A stretch of 64,000 nt of DNA from Pokkaliibacter sp. MBI-7 (GCF_029846635.1 NZ_JARVTG010000001.1:3993001-4057000); one strand, 5' to 3'. Shown: positions 44,006 through 53,158, counted from the stretch's first letter. A program made the numbers and translations. The notes: generated from the letters alone by a model not told the origin.

Positions 44006-44446
44006 CTAGTCCGGCAGCCGCAGCAGCTGTTCAAAGTCTTCCGCGCCCGGCCCCAGCGGCTGGCCGAAACTGAACTCTACATAGTTACCGTTGGGGTCGC
44101 GCAGGCCACAGTAATACCCCACCGGGAATGCCTCTTGACGGGGTGCCCAGACCAGACAACCGGCCGCCTCTGCACGCGCAGCCAGTTTGTCCACCTCGGC
44201 GCGGGAGCCGAGGGCAAAGCCAAAATGACGGTAATCATTACCGGCCAGCTGCAAGTCTTCTCCACCGTTCATCAGTACAAAGATAAAATCGCTTTCCCGC
44301 CCGGGTTCGGCCATCCAGACAATCTGTTTGGCACCATGGCGCCGCTCGTGAATGGTGTACATGCCACAGTAGTCGGCGTAGAACGACACGCAGGCATCAA
44401 GATCGACCACATGCAGCGCAATATGGGTTATCCGCGGGCTGGGCAT
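44006..44446 (-). CDS. VOC-family (glyoxalase-like) protein
   Basis: A 146-residue vicinal oxygen chelate protein with paired beta-alpha-beta modules: ITHIALHVVDLDACVSFYAD in the first and YYCGLRDPNGNYVEFSFGQP in the second. Metal-binding positions include the His in IALHV, His in YRHFGFAL and Glu in YVEFS. May be a lyase, dioxygenase or resistance protein; no substrate can be assigned. ATG 44446 has GAGGTG in front; GTG 44452 is alternative. It converges with the LysR gene. Confidence 0.82.
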   Translation of the reverse strand: MPSPRITHIALHVVDLDACVSFYADYCGMYTIHERRHGAKQIVWMAEPGRESDFIFVLMNGGEDLQLAGNDYRHFGFALGSRAEVDKLAARAEAAGCLVWAPRQEAFPVGYYCGLRDPNGNYVEFSFGQPLGPGAEDFEQLLRLPD

Positions 44447-44632
44447 AGGCACCTCACTGATGGAGCTGGCTGGCAGAACGGTGAACTGTTTATGGCCCCC
44501 GCAGGGGGGATTTCAACGCATTAACGCGTTCTCGCTTTGAACAGGCCAAATGCGCTTGACCCTGCTACCCTTGCCGACAGCTATCACGATGGTCTGTAAC
44601 AGGCCATCGCACATCAGGGAAAAGGAAACTCC

Positions 44633-45172
44633 ATGGCACAGGTAGTTGCAGTCAGCTGTTCAGAACAGCACGTATTTTCCAAACAGCCAGCCCGTCAGAT
44701 TGAGCTGATCAAGGGCGAAGGGGTAGTGGGAGATGCCCATCGTGGCGTCACCGTGCAGCACCGCTCCCGCGTCGCCAAAGATCCCAGTCAGCCTAATTTG
44801 CGCCAGGTTCATCTGATCCAGCAGGAGCTGATCGACGAGCTGCAGGGCAGAGGTTTCGCCGTGGAAGCAGGGACGCTGGGGGAAAATATCACCACTCAGG
44901 GCCTTGATCTGCTGGCCCTGCCCACTGGCAGTGTGCTGGCAATCGGGGAAACAGTGCGCATCGAGGTGACGGGATTACGCAACCCCTGTGCTCAGCTTGA
45001 CCGCTATCAGCAGGGGCTGACCGCCGCGGTACTGGATCGGGATGAGCACGGTCAGCTGATCCGGCGCGCCGGTGTCATGGGCATTGTGCTGCATGGCGGG
45101 CCAGTGCAGGCGGGCGACAGCATTGCGATTAGCCTGCCTGCGTTACCCTATTCCCCTCTGGTGCCAGTGTGA
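44633..45172 (+). CDS. MOSC domain protein
   Basis: A 179-residue stand-alone MOSC domain, a fold that handles molybdenum cofactor sulfur transfer or N-hydroxylated substrates. Signatures are GVVGDAHRGVTVQHRSR, NLRQVHLIQQELIDEL, AGTLGENITTQGLDL and the conserved Cys in TGLRNPCAQLD. AAAGGAAA precedes the ATG. Likely monocistronic. Confidence 0.88.
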   Translation: MAQVVAVSCSEQHVFSKQPARQIELIKGEGVVGDAHRGVTVQHRSRVAKDPSQPNLRQVHLIQQELIDELQGRGFAVEAGTLGENITTQGLDLLALPTGSVLAIGETVRIEVTGLRNPCAQLDRYQQGLTAAVLDRDEHGQLIRRAGVMGIVLHGGPVQAGDSIAISLPALPYSPLVPV

Positions 45173-45242
45173 GAGTGTTGCGAAGCGAGCATACCCGATG
45201 GTGCGGCAAGCAAGAACGCTTGCCCGAACAGGAGTTACACGG

Positions 45243-46271
45243 ATGAAACTGACCAGAAAGTCACTGGATCAGGCTGTTGAACAGCAGATTATCAGCGCTG
45301 ATCAGGCCGAGCGGTTATGGGGGTTCTGGCGCAGCCAGCATGCCAATACGCCGCAATTCGACTTTACCCATGTGCTGTATTATCTCGGCGGCATGATTGC
45401 CATCGGCGCCATGACGCTGTTTATGAACCTCGGCTGGGAGGAATTCGGTGGCTGGGGTGTGTTCTTTATCTCGCTGCTGTATGCCGGAGTGGGCCTGTGG
45501 CTTTCCCGCCATTTTGCTGACCGGGGGCTGATGATACCGGCGGGCATTTGCGCCACCTTCGCTGTTGCCCTGACACCGCTGGCCATTTATGGCCTGCAGC
45601 AGGCACTGGGAGTCTGGCCTGACGACTCACCTTACCGTAACTACCATCGCTATATCCGCTGGCACTGGCTGTATATGGAGCTGGGCACGCTGGCGGTGGG
45701 GTGCATGGTGCTGTGGCGCTACCGTTATCCTTTTCTGGTGATGCCGATTGCGGTCACCCTCTGGTACATGTCCATGGACCTGACCACCATGCTTAACGGT
45801 GGCGACTATTCGTGGGAGCTGCGCAAGCTGGTGTCGCTGTATTGTGGCCTGCTGATGATCGGGCTGGCGCTGTGGGTGGATATCCGTTCACGCTTTAGTG
45901 CCGATTATGCGTTCTGGATCTACCTGTTTGGTGTGATGGCTTTTTGGGGCGGTATGACGCTGCAGCATTCCGACAGTGAACTGAACAAGTTCATTTACTG
46001 CTGCATCAACCTGCTGATGATCGTTGCTGGAGTAATGCTGATGCGGCGGGTATTCGTGGTGTTCGGTGCCATTGGTGCCTGCCTGTACCTTGGCCATCTG
46101 GCAGAGGATGTGTTTGAAGACAGCTGGCTGTTCCCCATGGCGCTGACGGCTATCGGTCTGCTGGTGATCTACCTCGGTGTGCTCTGGCAGAAACATGAAG
46201 ATGCTATTACCCGTCATGCGCGCCAGCTGTTACCCATGGCGTTGCGTGAGCTGCTGGAGCACCGGCAGTGA
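45243..46271 (+). CDS. DUF2157-like multi-spanning membrane protein
   Basis: A 342-residue protein with a short soluble N-terminal helix (SLDQAVEQQIISADQAERLW), typical of DUF2157 proteins, followed by about 9 hydrophobic segments (YYLGGMIAIGAMTLFMN, FFISLLYAGVGLWL, and on to LLVIYLGVLW). AGGAG lies 9 nt before ATG 45243; the frame is open from 45072, inside the MOSC gene. It is coupled to the next gene by a TGATG overlap. Function unknown. Confidence 0.75.
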   Translation: MKLTRKSLDQAVEQQIISADQAERLWGFWRSQHANTPQFDFTHVLYYLGGMIAIGAMTLFMNLGWEEFGGWGVFFISLLYAGVGLWLSRHFADRGLMIPAGICATFAVALTPLAIYGLQQALGVWPDDSPYRNYHRYIRWHWLYMELGTLAVGCMVLWRYRYPFLVMPIAVTLWYMSMDLTTMLNGGDYSWELRKLVSLYCGLLMIGLALWVDIRSRFSADYAFWIYLFGVMAFWGGMTLQHSDSELNKFIYCCINLLMIVAGVMLMRRVFVVFGAIGACLYLGHLAEDVFEDSWLFPMALTAIGLLVIYLGVLWQKHEDAITRHARQLLPMALRELLEHRQ

Positions 46272-46687
46272 TGACGCCTTCTTCACCGTTACAACGGGGT
46301 ATTCATCGCTTTATCGGCATCGTGGTGATGGTGCCCAGCACGCTGGTGGCACTTTATCTGTCGATGATGGCGCTGGGGTTTGAGCTGGATGCCTATGAGC
46401 ATCAGTCTTCACTGTATGCCGCGCTCGCCGTGATAGTGGTCTTTATCACCGGCTGGATGGGGCTGGCGACACTATGGCTGCTGTATTTTGCGGTTAATCA
46501 CCAGCGGGTGTTGCTGCCACCGTCTCTGGCCAGAGTGGGCACAGGCCTGCTGATATTCAGCTGTATCGCCCTGATGCTGCTTTCAGGGGGGAATCTGCGT
46601 GTGCGGATTCTGCTCCACGGCTGGCCACTCTGGGCCGTGGCCTACTTCTATCTTGCCCATCGAGAGCTGCTGGCCAGCAAACTATAG
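46271..46687 (+). CDS. Hypothetical four-helix membrane protein
   Basis: A 138-residue protein with four hydrophobic segments (IGIVVMVPSTLVALYLSMMA, LYAALAVIVVFITGW, GTGLLIFSCIALMLLSG and LWAVAYFYLAH). Its ATG overlaps the stop of the DUF2157-like gene, so the two are translationally coupled and probably work together in the inner membrane. No family recognised. Confidence 0.65.
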   Translation: MTPSSPLQRGIHRFIGIVVMVPSTLVALYLSMMALGFELDAYEHQSSLYAALAVIVVFITGWMGLATLWLLYFAVNHQRVLLPPSLARVGTGLLIFSCIALMLLSGGNLRVRILLHGWPLWAVAYFYLAHRELLASKL

Positions 46688-46731
46688 CGAGCTGCCATAG
46701 CAGGGAAGACTGTAGGAAAACTGGTATCAAA

Positions 46732-46749
46732 GTGTCACAGGTCAGTCAT
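46732..46749 (+). promoter_or_regulatory. Possible Pho box upstream of the PiT transporter
   Basis: GTGTCAC-AGGT-CAGTCAT matches the CTGTCAT-N4-CTGTCAT pattern at 5 of 7 and 6 of 7 positions, 57 bp before the gene. PhoB control of a phosphate transporter would make sense, but PiT carriers are often constitutive. Confidence 0.35.
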
Positions 46750-46805
46750 CCGTCCTTCGTACGCTCAAGTCTCCACATGACCGGGTACAGAGGACGGAGA
46801 GTCAG

Positions 46806-48413
46806 ATGGCACATATGGATCACACCTCGGGCGTAATGCCATCAGCAGGTATCGGTGGAATCTCCAGAATCAGCTGGTTCTTTGCCGCGCTGTTTCTGAT
46901 CACCACCCTGTATTTTCTCAACTGGGGTCTGGACTACACCCAGCACAACACGCCGGTGATTTTTGTACTGGCCTGTCTGTTCGGGCTGTTCATGGCGTTC
47001 AATATTGGTGGCAATGATGTCGCCAACTCCTTCGGTACCAGCGTCGGCGCCGGTACCCTCAGCATCAAACAGGCACTGGTGATTGCGGCCATCTTTGAGG
47101 TCAGCGGTGCGATGATTGCTGGGGGTGAAGTCACCAAGACCATTCGTGATGGCATCGTCGATCTGTCGCGGATGACCATCGCGCCGATGCAGTTTGTCTA
47201 CATCATGATGTCGGCCCTGCTGGCCGCTGCACTGTGGCTGCTGTTTGCCACCAAAAAGGGCTACCCGGTTTCCACGACCCATTCCATCGTCGGCGGTATC
47301 GTCGGCAGCTCCATTACGCTGGGGATTCTGCTGAGCGGCACTGACTCGGCGCTGGCCCTGGTGCAGTGGGGCAAGATTGGCACAATCGCTCTGTCATGGG
47401 TGATATCGCCGGTGCTGGGCGGCGCAGTGGCCTATGCGCTGTTCTTCCTGATCAAAAAGCACATTCTCAACTACAACGACGATGCTGACCGGCAGCTGAA
47501 AAATATCAAACTGCAGAAGAAAGAGCTGAAGAAGGAGCACAAGAAAGCCTTCGAGCGCATGAGCGAGATTCAGCAGATTGCCTACACCTCTGCCATGGCG
47601 CGGGATGCCCATGCGCGGGAAGACGATGACTTCGACCCGGCCGAGTTTGAGACGGATTACTACCGCAAGCAGCATGAGCTGGAAAGTCAGAAAGGCGATG
47701 TGCGCGCCAATCAGGCGCTGGAAATGTACGTCCCTGCGGTAGCCGCGCTGGGGGCGATGATCATTTCTGCCATGCTGATCTTCAAAGGCCTGAAGAACAT
47801 GCATCTGGGCCTGTCGACCATCGACAACGTGCTGATCATGCTGATGGTGGCGGCCGCCGTGTGGATGGTGGTGTATATCTTCACCCGCACACTCAAGGGC
47901 AAGTCGCTGGATACCTCAACCTTCCTGCTGTTCAGCTGGATGCAGGTGTTTACCGCTTCGGGCTTTGCCTTCAGCCACGGCGCCAATGATATTGCCAATG
48001 CCATCGGCCCCTTTGCCGCCATCATGGATGTGCTGCGTACCGGCGAAGTCGGCTCACAGGCAGCGGTCCCTCCTGCGGCGATGCTGACGTTCGGTGTCGC
48101 ACTGATCGTCGGGTTGTGGTTTATCGGCAAGGAAGTGATCGCCACCGTTGGTCATAACCTGACCAAGATGCACCCTGCATCAGGCTTCTCGGCGGAGCTG
48201 GGGGCGGCCATTGTTGTGCTGCTGGCGTCTACCTTCGGCATTCCAGTATCCAGCACCCATATCCTGATCGGTGCCGTACTGGGTATTGGTCTGGTCAATC
48301 ACCAGACCAACTGGGGGTTGATGAAACCTATCGCGCTGGCCTGGATCATCACCCTGCCTGCAGCGGCGCTGCTCAGTGCGCTGATTTTCCTGGGACTGCA
48401 GGCGGCGTTCTGA
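46806..48413 (+). CDS. PiT-family inorganic phosphate transporter
   Basis: A 535-residue inner-membrane phosphate/cation symporter. The two PiT signature repeats are FNIGGNDVANSFGTSVGAGT and SHGANDIANAIGPFAAI, each followed by a serine-rich re-entrant segment (PVSTTHSIVGGIVGSS, PVSSTHILIGAVLG). A charged cytoplasmic loop of about 80 residues (LQKKELKKEHKKAFERM) splits the halves. Terminator follows. A possible Pho box lies upstream. Confidence 0.93.
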   Translation: MAHMDHTSGVMPSAGIGGISRISWFFAALFLITTLYFLNWGLDYTQHNTPVIFVLACLFGLFMAFNIGGNDVANSFGTSVGAGTLSIKQALVIAAIFEVSGAMIAGGEVTKTIRDGIVDLSRMTIAPMQFVYIMMSALLAAALWLLFATKKGYPVSTTHSIVGGIVGSSITLGILLSGTDSALALVQWGKIGTIALSWVISPVLGGAVAYALFFLIKKHILNYNDDADRQLKNIKLQKKELKKEHKKAFERMSEIQQIAYTSAMARDAHAREDDDFDPAEFETDYYRKQHELESQKGDVRANQALEMYVPAVAALGAMIISAMLIFKGLKNMHLGLSTIDNVLIMLMVAAAVWMVVYIFTRTLKGKSLDTSTFLLFSWMQVFTASGFAFSHGANDIANAIGPFAAIMDVLRTGEVGSQAAVPPAAMLTFGVALIVGLWFIGKEVIATVGHNLTKMHPASGFSAELGAAIVVLLASTFGIPVSSTHILIGAVLGIGLVNHQTNWGLMKPIALAWIITLPAAALLSALIFLGLQAAF

Positions 48414-48430
48414 CTTTACCCTGAGAAAGC

Positions 48431-48463
48431 AAAGGGCCGAACAGTTCGGCCCTTTGTGTTTTT
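48431..48463 (+). terminator. Terminator of the PiT gene
   Basis: AAAGGGCCGAA-CAG-TTCGGCCCTTT is an 11-bp perfect stem followed by GTGTTTTT. Confidence 0.9.
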
Positions 48464-48493
48464 AGTTACGCTAAGCCCAGGCGGCTCAGGGGG

Positions 48494-49039
48494 TTACGCC
48501 TTGGCCAGCTCAGCCTCGACCGCCTCAGTGATGGCGGCGGAGTCCGGAGTGATTCCGGGTGCCAGACGGGCTGCGATATGACCATCACGGCCAATCACGA
48601 ACTTCTCGAAATTCCACACCACCTCAGGGGCCGCGGTAGGCTCGATCTGATAACCGCGCAGCATGGTTTCCATCGCTTCGCGATCCACAGTATGGGGCTC
48701 GGTGCTGGTCAGATAGGCATACAGTGGATGCTTGTCGGCACCGGTGGCCACCAGCTTGCTGAACATGGGAAAGGTCACCTCATAGGTGGAGGTGCAGAAC
48801 TGCTGGATTTCCTCGTCAGTGCCCGGCTCCTGTCCCTTGAAGTCATTGGCGGGGAAGCCCAGCACTTCAAAGCCGCGCTCCTGATAGGTCTTGTAGAGCT
48901 TCTCCAGCCCTTCGTACTGTTTGGTCAGGCCACACTTGGAAGCCACATTCACTACCAGCAGTACTTTGCCTTTGTAGCTTTCCAGCGTTGTCGCTTCACC
49001 TTTGATGGTGTTGACCGGGATAGTGTAGAGATCGGACAT
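48494..49039 (-). CDS. Glutathione peroxidase (thiol-dependent)
   Basis: A 181-residue cytoplasmic GPx that reduces hydroperoxides. The peroxidatic Cys is in NVASKCGLTKQYEGLE, the Gln in GFPANDFKGQEPG and the Trp/Asn in VVWNFEKFVIGRDG, completing the catalytic tetrad. It is a Cys, not selenocysteine, enzyme close to E. coli BtuE in layout. Its extra length relative to the shortest members is an insert around EPHTVDREAMETMLRG. Confidence 0.93.
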   Translation of the reverse strand: MSDLYTIPVNTIKGEATTLESYKGKVLLVVNVASKCGLTKQYEGLEKLYKTYQERGFEVLGFPANDFKGQEPGTDEEIQQFCTSTYEVTFPMFSKLVATGADKHPLYAYLTSTEPHTVDREAMETMLRGYQIEPTAAPEVVWNFEKFVIGRDGHIAARLAPGITPDSAAITEAVEAELAKA

Positions 49040-49189
49040 GAGGTTACCTTACGGTTCGTTTGGTCTTGAAAAAGCCGTTACTCGGGGTCAGCAACCAGAG
49101 CGCTGATCAGCTCTCCATATTGGTGCTGCAGGGGGAGATCAAGGTCGGTCTACAGACGATTGTGCAGTGTGAACACTTTTTCCTTGGTT

Positions 49190-49687
49190 CTATCTGGCAA
49201 AGCTGGCACGGATCTCTGCCATTGAAATGAAAAGCTTGTAATCCAGATCATGAAAAGCAGTGAAGCCATACTTTGTATAGAAATCACGGGCACCATCCTT
49301 GGCATCTACCACCACCAGAGGAAAACCCACCGTGTCACTGGCATGCAGTAGCTTTTTAAGAGCGTCTATCAGCAACCATTCACCCCAACCCTGACCTCGG
49401 TATCTCTGGTCAACAGCCAGTCTGGCTATCAATCCTGCCGATGTGGAAGAGTGGTGCTTTTTCTGCAGAGCCTCTGGCAATGCGCGAAGATCTATTGGAG
49501 TCATTGTCAGGGTATAGAAGCCGACAATCTGACTCTCATTGGCAGCATCTGACAGCACAAACGTTCTGCTGTTATCACGTCGAGCCTGTTGGCCAGCCAT
49601 CATCCTCAGATAACTATTGAGGGCATCAACACCACAGTTGAAGCGAGTACGATCATGGCGGTCCTTGTCCAGTAGAACGGTACTCAT
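49190..49687 (-). CDS. GNAT-type toxin of a TacAT-like system
   Basis: A 165-residue GNAT acetyltransferase. The acetyl-CoA loop is RYRGQGWGEWLLIDAL; other features are FNCGVDALNSYL near the start, AGLIARLAVDQ and the ARDFYTKYGF C-terminal strand, all usual for TacT/AtaT toxins that acetylate aminoacyl-tRNA. It overlaps the upstream DUF1778 antitoxin by 4 bp (ATGA), the standard arrangement. Which tRNA it targets cannot be told. Confidence 0.88.
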   Translation of the reverse strand: MSTVLLDKDRHDRTRFNCGVDALNSYLRMMAGQQARRDNSRTFVLSDAANESQIVGFYTLTMTPIDLRALPEALQKKHHSSTSAGLIARLAVDQRYRGQGWGEWLLIDALKKLLHASDTVGFPLVVVDAKDGARDFYTKYGFTAFHDLDYKLFISMAEIRASFAR

Positions 49688-49959
49688 ACCTTGTCGTTTT
49701 CCTCGTAGTTGTCGAAGGCAGCTTTCAGTCTGGGGTGAGCAGACGCTGGCTTATCCAGTGCTTCCACGAGTAGCTCTGCATCTCTTTCTGATAATTTGAG
49801 CACTTGCTCTCGTTCAATAATCTGCTTGGCTTTTTCAACGGCTGCACTGAGAACAAAGGAGTTGATACTGGGCATACCTACCAGTGCAGCTGCTTTGGTC
49901 AGTAAATCCTGGGTTTCCACATCAACTCGAGCGGTAATACGAGGCAGAGTTGTCGCCAT
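49684..49959 (-). CDS. DUF1778 antitoxin (TacA-like)
   Basis: A 91-residue ribbon-helix-helix antitoxin: RITARVDVETQDLLTKAAAL is the DNA-binding part, then SINSFVLSAAVEKAKQII; the C-terminal stretch (LVEALDKPASAHPRLKAAFD) wraps the toxin. AGGAG is 8 nt before ATG 49959; an upstream ATG at 49989 lies inside the operator. It neutralises the GNAT toxin and represses the pair. Confidence 0.9.
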   Translation of the reverse strand: MATTLPRITARVDVETQDLLTKAAALVGMPSINSFVLSAAVEKAKQIIEREQVLKLSERDAELLVEALDKPASAHPRLKAAFDNYEENDKV

Positions 49960-49974
49960 ACTAAAGTCTCCTGT

Positions 49975-50046
49975 GTGCCAAATTGTCACGTGGCTAAAGT
50001 CTGCGCGTTTGGTGTATGGGGGTCAAGTGATGTGTCAGAATGGCAC
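49975..50046 (-). promoter_or_regulatory. Paired operators of the toxin-antitoxin operon
   Basis: GTGCCAAATTGTCAC (49975-49989) and GTGTCAGAATGGCAC (50032-50046) both follow GTG-N-CA-N3-TG-N-CAC and are centred 57 bp apart. They flank the likely promoter, as expected for a ribbon-helix-helix antitoxin/toxin complex with conditional cooperativity. Confidence 0.55.
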
Positions 50047-50088
50047 ATTTGAATCAACCGAAGCCTAAAAATAACAACAGGATCCCTC

Positions 50089-51018
50089 ATGCTCGATGAC
50101 GCGATCACCCTGAAAAAGCTGGAAGTCTTTCTCACCTTTATGCAGACCGGCACCCTGGCGGAGGCGGCCGCGGCGCTGAATATGAGTACGGTGAGTATTC
50201 ATCGCGCCATTCACTCTCTGGAAGAGGGGCTGAAGTGCCCGCTGTTCCGGCAGGAAGGGCGTCTGCTGACGCCACTCCCCAGTGCCCGCGTGCTGGAGGA
50301 GCAGGGGCGACAGGTGCTGGCGGCAATGGAGGAAGCTATCAAGGCGACCCGCGAGACGGCCGGTATTCACTCCAGTCAGTTCAAACTGGGGGCGTTGTAT
50401 TCCCTGACACTGGCGACCGTGCCCAAGCTGATCGCCGGGCTCAAGCTGCGTAAGGGCGACCTCAATATTGAGCTGACCCTCGACTCCAATCAGGTGTTGT
50501 TCCGCAAGCTCCGTGCGCTGGAGCTGGATGCCATTCTGGTGTCGCTCGACCGTGATTTCAGCGAGCCTGACTGTCTGGCGCTGCCGCTGTTCAGTGATGA
50601 TATCTTTCTCGCCGCGCCGCTGGGGTCACCCTATGCCGACTGCCAGAGCGTTGGCCTGCCGGAGCTGAAAGATGCCACCTTTGTCACCCTGACGCAGGGC
50701 TTTGCCACCTACACCGACAGCTTTCGTGCCTTTGAGCGGGCCGGGTTTACTCCCAATGTGGTCATGCAGGTCAGTGATATTTTCTCGCTGATCAGCATGG
50801 TCAGCGCCGGGATGGGTTATGCCCTGTTGCCGGGACGTGTAGAGGCAGTGTTTGAAAACAAGATTCAGCTGATTCCCCTCAAGGACCCGTGCCGGATGCA
50901 GCAGCATATTGCCATGGTGTGTCTGGCCAGCCGTGAGCGTGATCCACGCATCCTGCACTGTATCGCCGAGTGTCGGGCTTATGCCCGGCAGTATCTGCAG
51001 GAGAAGCAGGGTGTGTAG
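50089..51018 (+). CDS. LysR-family regulator, malonate-utilisation (MdcR)-like
   Basis: A 309-residue LysR-type protein. The start region ITLKKLEVFLTFMQTGTLAE and the helix-turn-helix MSTVSIHRAIHSLEEGLKCP, followed by LGALYSLTLATVPKLIAGLK, closely follow MdcR of malonate decarboxylase clusters as I remember it. The madLM and mdc genes begin 3 kb away, separated by a GNAT gene and an IS-split gene, which supports but does not prove that it controls them. A second LysR gene lies at the other end of the mdc cluster. Confidence 0.75.
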   Translation: MLDDAITLKKLEVFLTFMQTGTLAEAAAALNMSTVSIHRAIHSLEEGLKCPLFRQEGRLLTPLPSARVLEEQGRQVLAAMEEAIKATRETAGIHSSQFKLGALYSLTLATVPKLIAGLKLRKGDLNIELTLDSNQVLFRKLRALELDAILVSLDRDFSEPDCLALPLFSDDIFLAAPLGSPYADCQSVGLPELKDATFVTLTQGFATYTDSFRAFERAGFTPNVVMQVSDIFSLISMVSAGMGYALLPGRVEAVFENKIQLIPLKDPCRMQQHIAMVCLASRERDPRILHCIAECRAYARQYLQEKQGV

Positions 51019-51099
51019 GCCATCATTTTCGGCTATTGATAGAGGCGCAGGGGGCCAGCAGTGGCTGCCTGACTTTCCCATTGGTAATGGAATCCCATC

Positions 51100-51552
51100 A
51101 TGCATGTTGTGCTCGAATCCCCCAGTCAACCCGATGTTATCGCCCTGATCAGCGAGCTGGATGCCTATCAGGACACACTCTATCCGCCCGAAGCACGCTA
51201 TGCCCTGGATCTCTCCTCCCTGCAGCAGCCCAACGTGATATTCGCCGTGGCGCGCAGTCATGAAGGTGAAGCGATTGGCTGTGGTGCGGTGGTGTTGCAG
51301 CAGGGTTACGGAGAAATCAAACGGATGTATGTCCGTTCAGCCGCAAGAGGGCAGGGCACGGCGCGACAGATTATCGAAATGCTGGAAGCGGCTGCGCTGG
51401 ATCGTGACTGTACATTACTGATGCTGGAGACCGGTCCGTATCAGACCGAAGCGCTGGCGTTTTACAGCAGGCAGGGGTATTCACGCTGTGCGCCTTTTGG
51501 TGATTATCCTGATCATCCGCTAAGTGTTTTTATGCAGCGTCTGTTGAGATAA
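51100..51552 (+). CDS. GNAT-family N-acetyltransferase
   Basis: A 150-residue acetyltransferase with the acetyl-CoA motif RSAARGQGTARQIIEMLE and the typical ending ALAFYSRQGYSRCAPFGDYP. The YGEIKRMYVR strand precedes the motif. Layout resembles YsnE/PhnO-like small GNAT enzymes; the acceptor is unknown. Confidence 0.85.
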   Translation: MHVVLESPSQPDVIALISELDAYQDTLYPPEARYALDLSSLQQPNVIFAVARSHEGEAIGCGAVVLQQGYGEIKRMYVRSAARGQGTARQIIEMLEAAALDRDCTLLMLETGPYQTEALAFYSRQGYSRCAPFGDYPDHPLSVFMQRLLR

Positions 51553-51742
51553 CAGTGATATTGCTGCATTTGCCGGGATGTATAAAATGCAGCGCTAGTT
51601 GTGAATTAAGCCAATATTGAGGTCAATATGCATAGGATTGCTGTCGCCATCATAAGTCTGCTGTTATCAAGTTCAGTCTTTGCTGCATCGATTACAAAGG
51701 ATGAGTTTTCCTCGCAACTTCTAAAAAGACTGAAGGCACAGC

Positions 51743-53158
51743 CAATCCACCCAAGTTAAGCCTCAACATGTCTTTTGAATCAAATGCTTACGTGGCTTTC
51801 CGCGGTCCTTTGGTCGGGGTTTAGAGGTGCCCGGTCGTCGGGGAAATGTACAGCGCGCTATCTGTTTTGTCGCTTCCGCTAACCGCTGCATGGCTTTCAC
51901 GCATCCGGTCAGTACCACGGGCAAAATATCTCTCAACGCCATGTGACCGTAAGCACGGTTGGTCGCCTGATCAACACCGACCCGATGTTGCCGTTCTGCG
52001 AACATCACCACGACCCTTTCCAGATTGTCACAGACGATCTTGGCGGCAAAATCCTGCATGACCGCTCGTTGGGACAACCCCGATACCTGCTCTATCTGCA
52101 GCCGGTGCTTTAACCGTTTGAACGCCTCTTCAATACGCCAGCGTTGATGGTACAGCGACATAAAGACGCTGGCCGGAAAGCGCTGACGATCCATCAGGTT
52201 CGTCATCACCACATGGACCTTCCCCTTTGGCGTTCGATATTTGACCAGCCGCACGGGCTGAGGGGTGGGCAGGCATTCATACGAGGCGGCGTCCTGCTGG
52301 CTGGGAGCGGGCAACATCACGTCCTGATCTTTCAGACCGGAGGACATGAACTCCCTGACACAGCGATAGCCCAGCGCATCGACCCGCATGCAGAACGGGA
52401 TCCCTCGCTGGTTTAATGCCGCCACCAGCCAGCGGCAGGGGTAACCGCGATCCAGCAACAGCAGGTCATCCGCGCGCAGACGGTCCAGATGCTCAAACAG
52501 CATCTGCCGTTCACCCACCTGGGGGGAGTATAGCGTGGCGGCTAGCATCATCTCGGCCTCGACCAGATAGAGGCCAAAGGCCAGCTGCTGTGGGCGGGCC
52601 GCACGTGATCGGTGGCAGGCCCGTACCGCCAGATTCAGGTGCGAGGCATCCGCCGCAACCAGACGCAGGCCGCGCCAGCGCGGTATCAAAGAGTGGCTTT
52701 CCAGCAGCGCCAGCAGGTGATCATTGAGTGCGGTAAAGGCGGAGTGAGACAGTTTGGTGCGCGCCTGGGCGAAGGCCTGTTCTGACACGCAATGAGAGAG
52801 GCCGGGCTGATGCTGGCAGGAGGCAAAGAACTGATCCAGTTCCACCTGCACGCGTTTACTCATGGAGCGCAACATGCAGGCAACCAGTGAGGTCAGTGGC
52901 AATTTGCGTTGCCGTGAGAAGCCATTGGGGTGATCAGGGTGACGCGCCTTTTGTGCGAACGCATCAGAGTGCAGAAAGGTCATAAATCGCTGAAGCAGAG
53001 CAGAAAGAGACATGGGAACACAGCCGCAGAGGAGTGAGTTCCCTATTGGTCGCCGTCCGACACAGGAGATAAAAAGCAGGTTAGTCGGACGGCGACCTCG
53101 CAAAATCAGCGACAGGTCAATGATTTATATTGGTTTTTTCATTAACTTGGGTGGATTG
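51743..53158 (-). mobile_element. IS4-family insertion sequence, full copy 2 (1416 bp)
   Basis: Identical in length and inverted repeats to the copy at 2460-3875, in the same orientation, and flanked by the 10-bp duplication AAGGCACAGC at 51733-51742 and 53159-53168. Intact duplication and near identity to copy 1 point to recent transposition. Confidence 0.95.
51763..53013 (-). CDS. IS4-family DDE transposase (copy 2)
   Basis: A 416-residue transposase, the same protein as in copy 1, with the YHQRWRIEEAFKRLK signature. The frame is open to 53103 because the base at 53100 is G instead of A, which removes an upstream stop; the start is taken as 53013 by comparison with copy 1. Confidence 0.93.
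   Translation of the reverse strand: MSLSALLQRFMTFLHSDAFAQKARHPDHPNGFSRQRKLPLTSLVACMLRSMSKRVQVELDQFFASCQHQPGLSHCVSEQAFAQARTKLSHSAFTALNDHLLALLESHSLIPRWRGLRLVAADASHLNLAVRACHRSRAARPQQLAFGLYLVEAEMMLAATLYSPQVGERQMLFEHLDRLRADDLLLLDRGYPCRWLVAALNQRGIPFCMRVDALGYRCVREFMSSGLKDQDVMLPAPSQQDAASYECLPTPQPVRLVKYRTPKGKVHVVMTNLMDRQRFPASVFMSLYHQRWRIEEAFKRLKHRLQIEQVSGLSQRAVMQDFAAKIVCDNLERVVVMFAERQHRVGVDQATNRAYGHMALRDILPVVLTGCVKAMQRLAEATKQIARCTFPRRPGTSKPRPKDRGKPRKHLIQKTC

Noticed and set aside
2460..53158. Composite transposon made of the two IS copies
   Set aside because: Each copy has its own, different 10-bp target duplication, showing separate insertions; no duplication flanks the outer ends as a unit.
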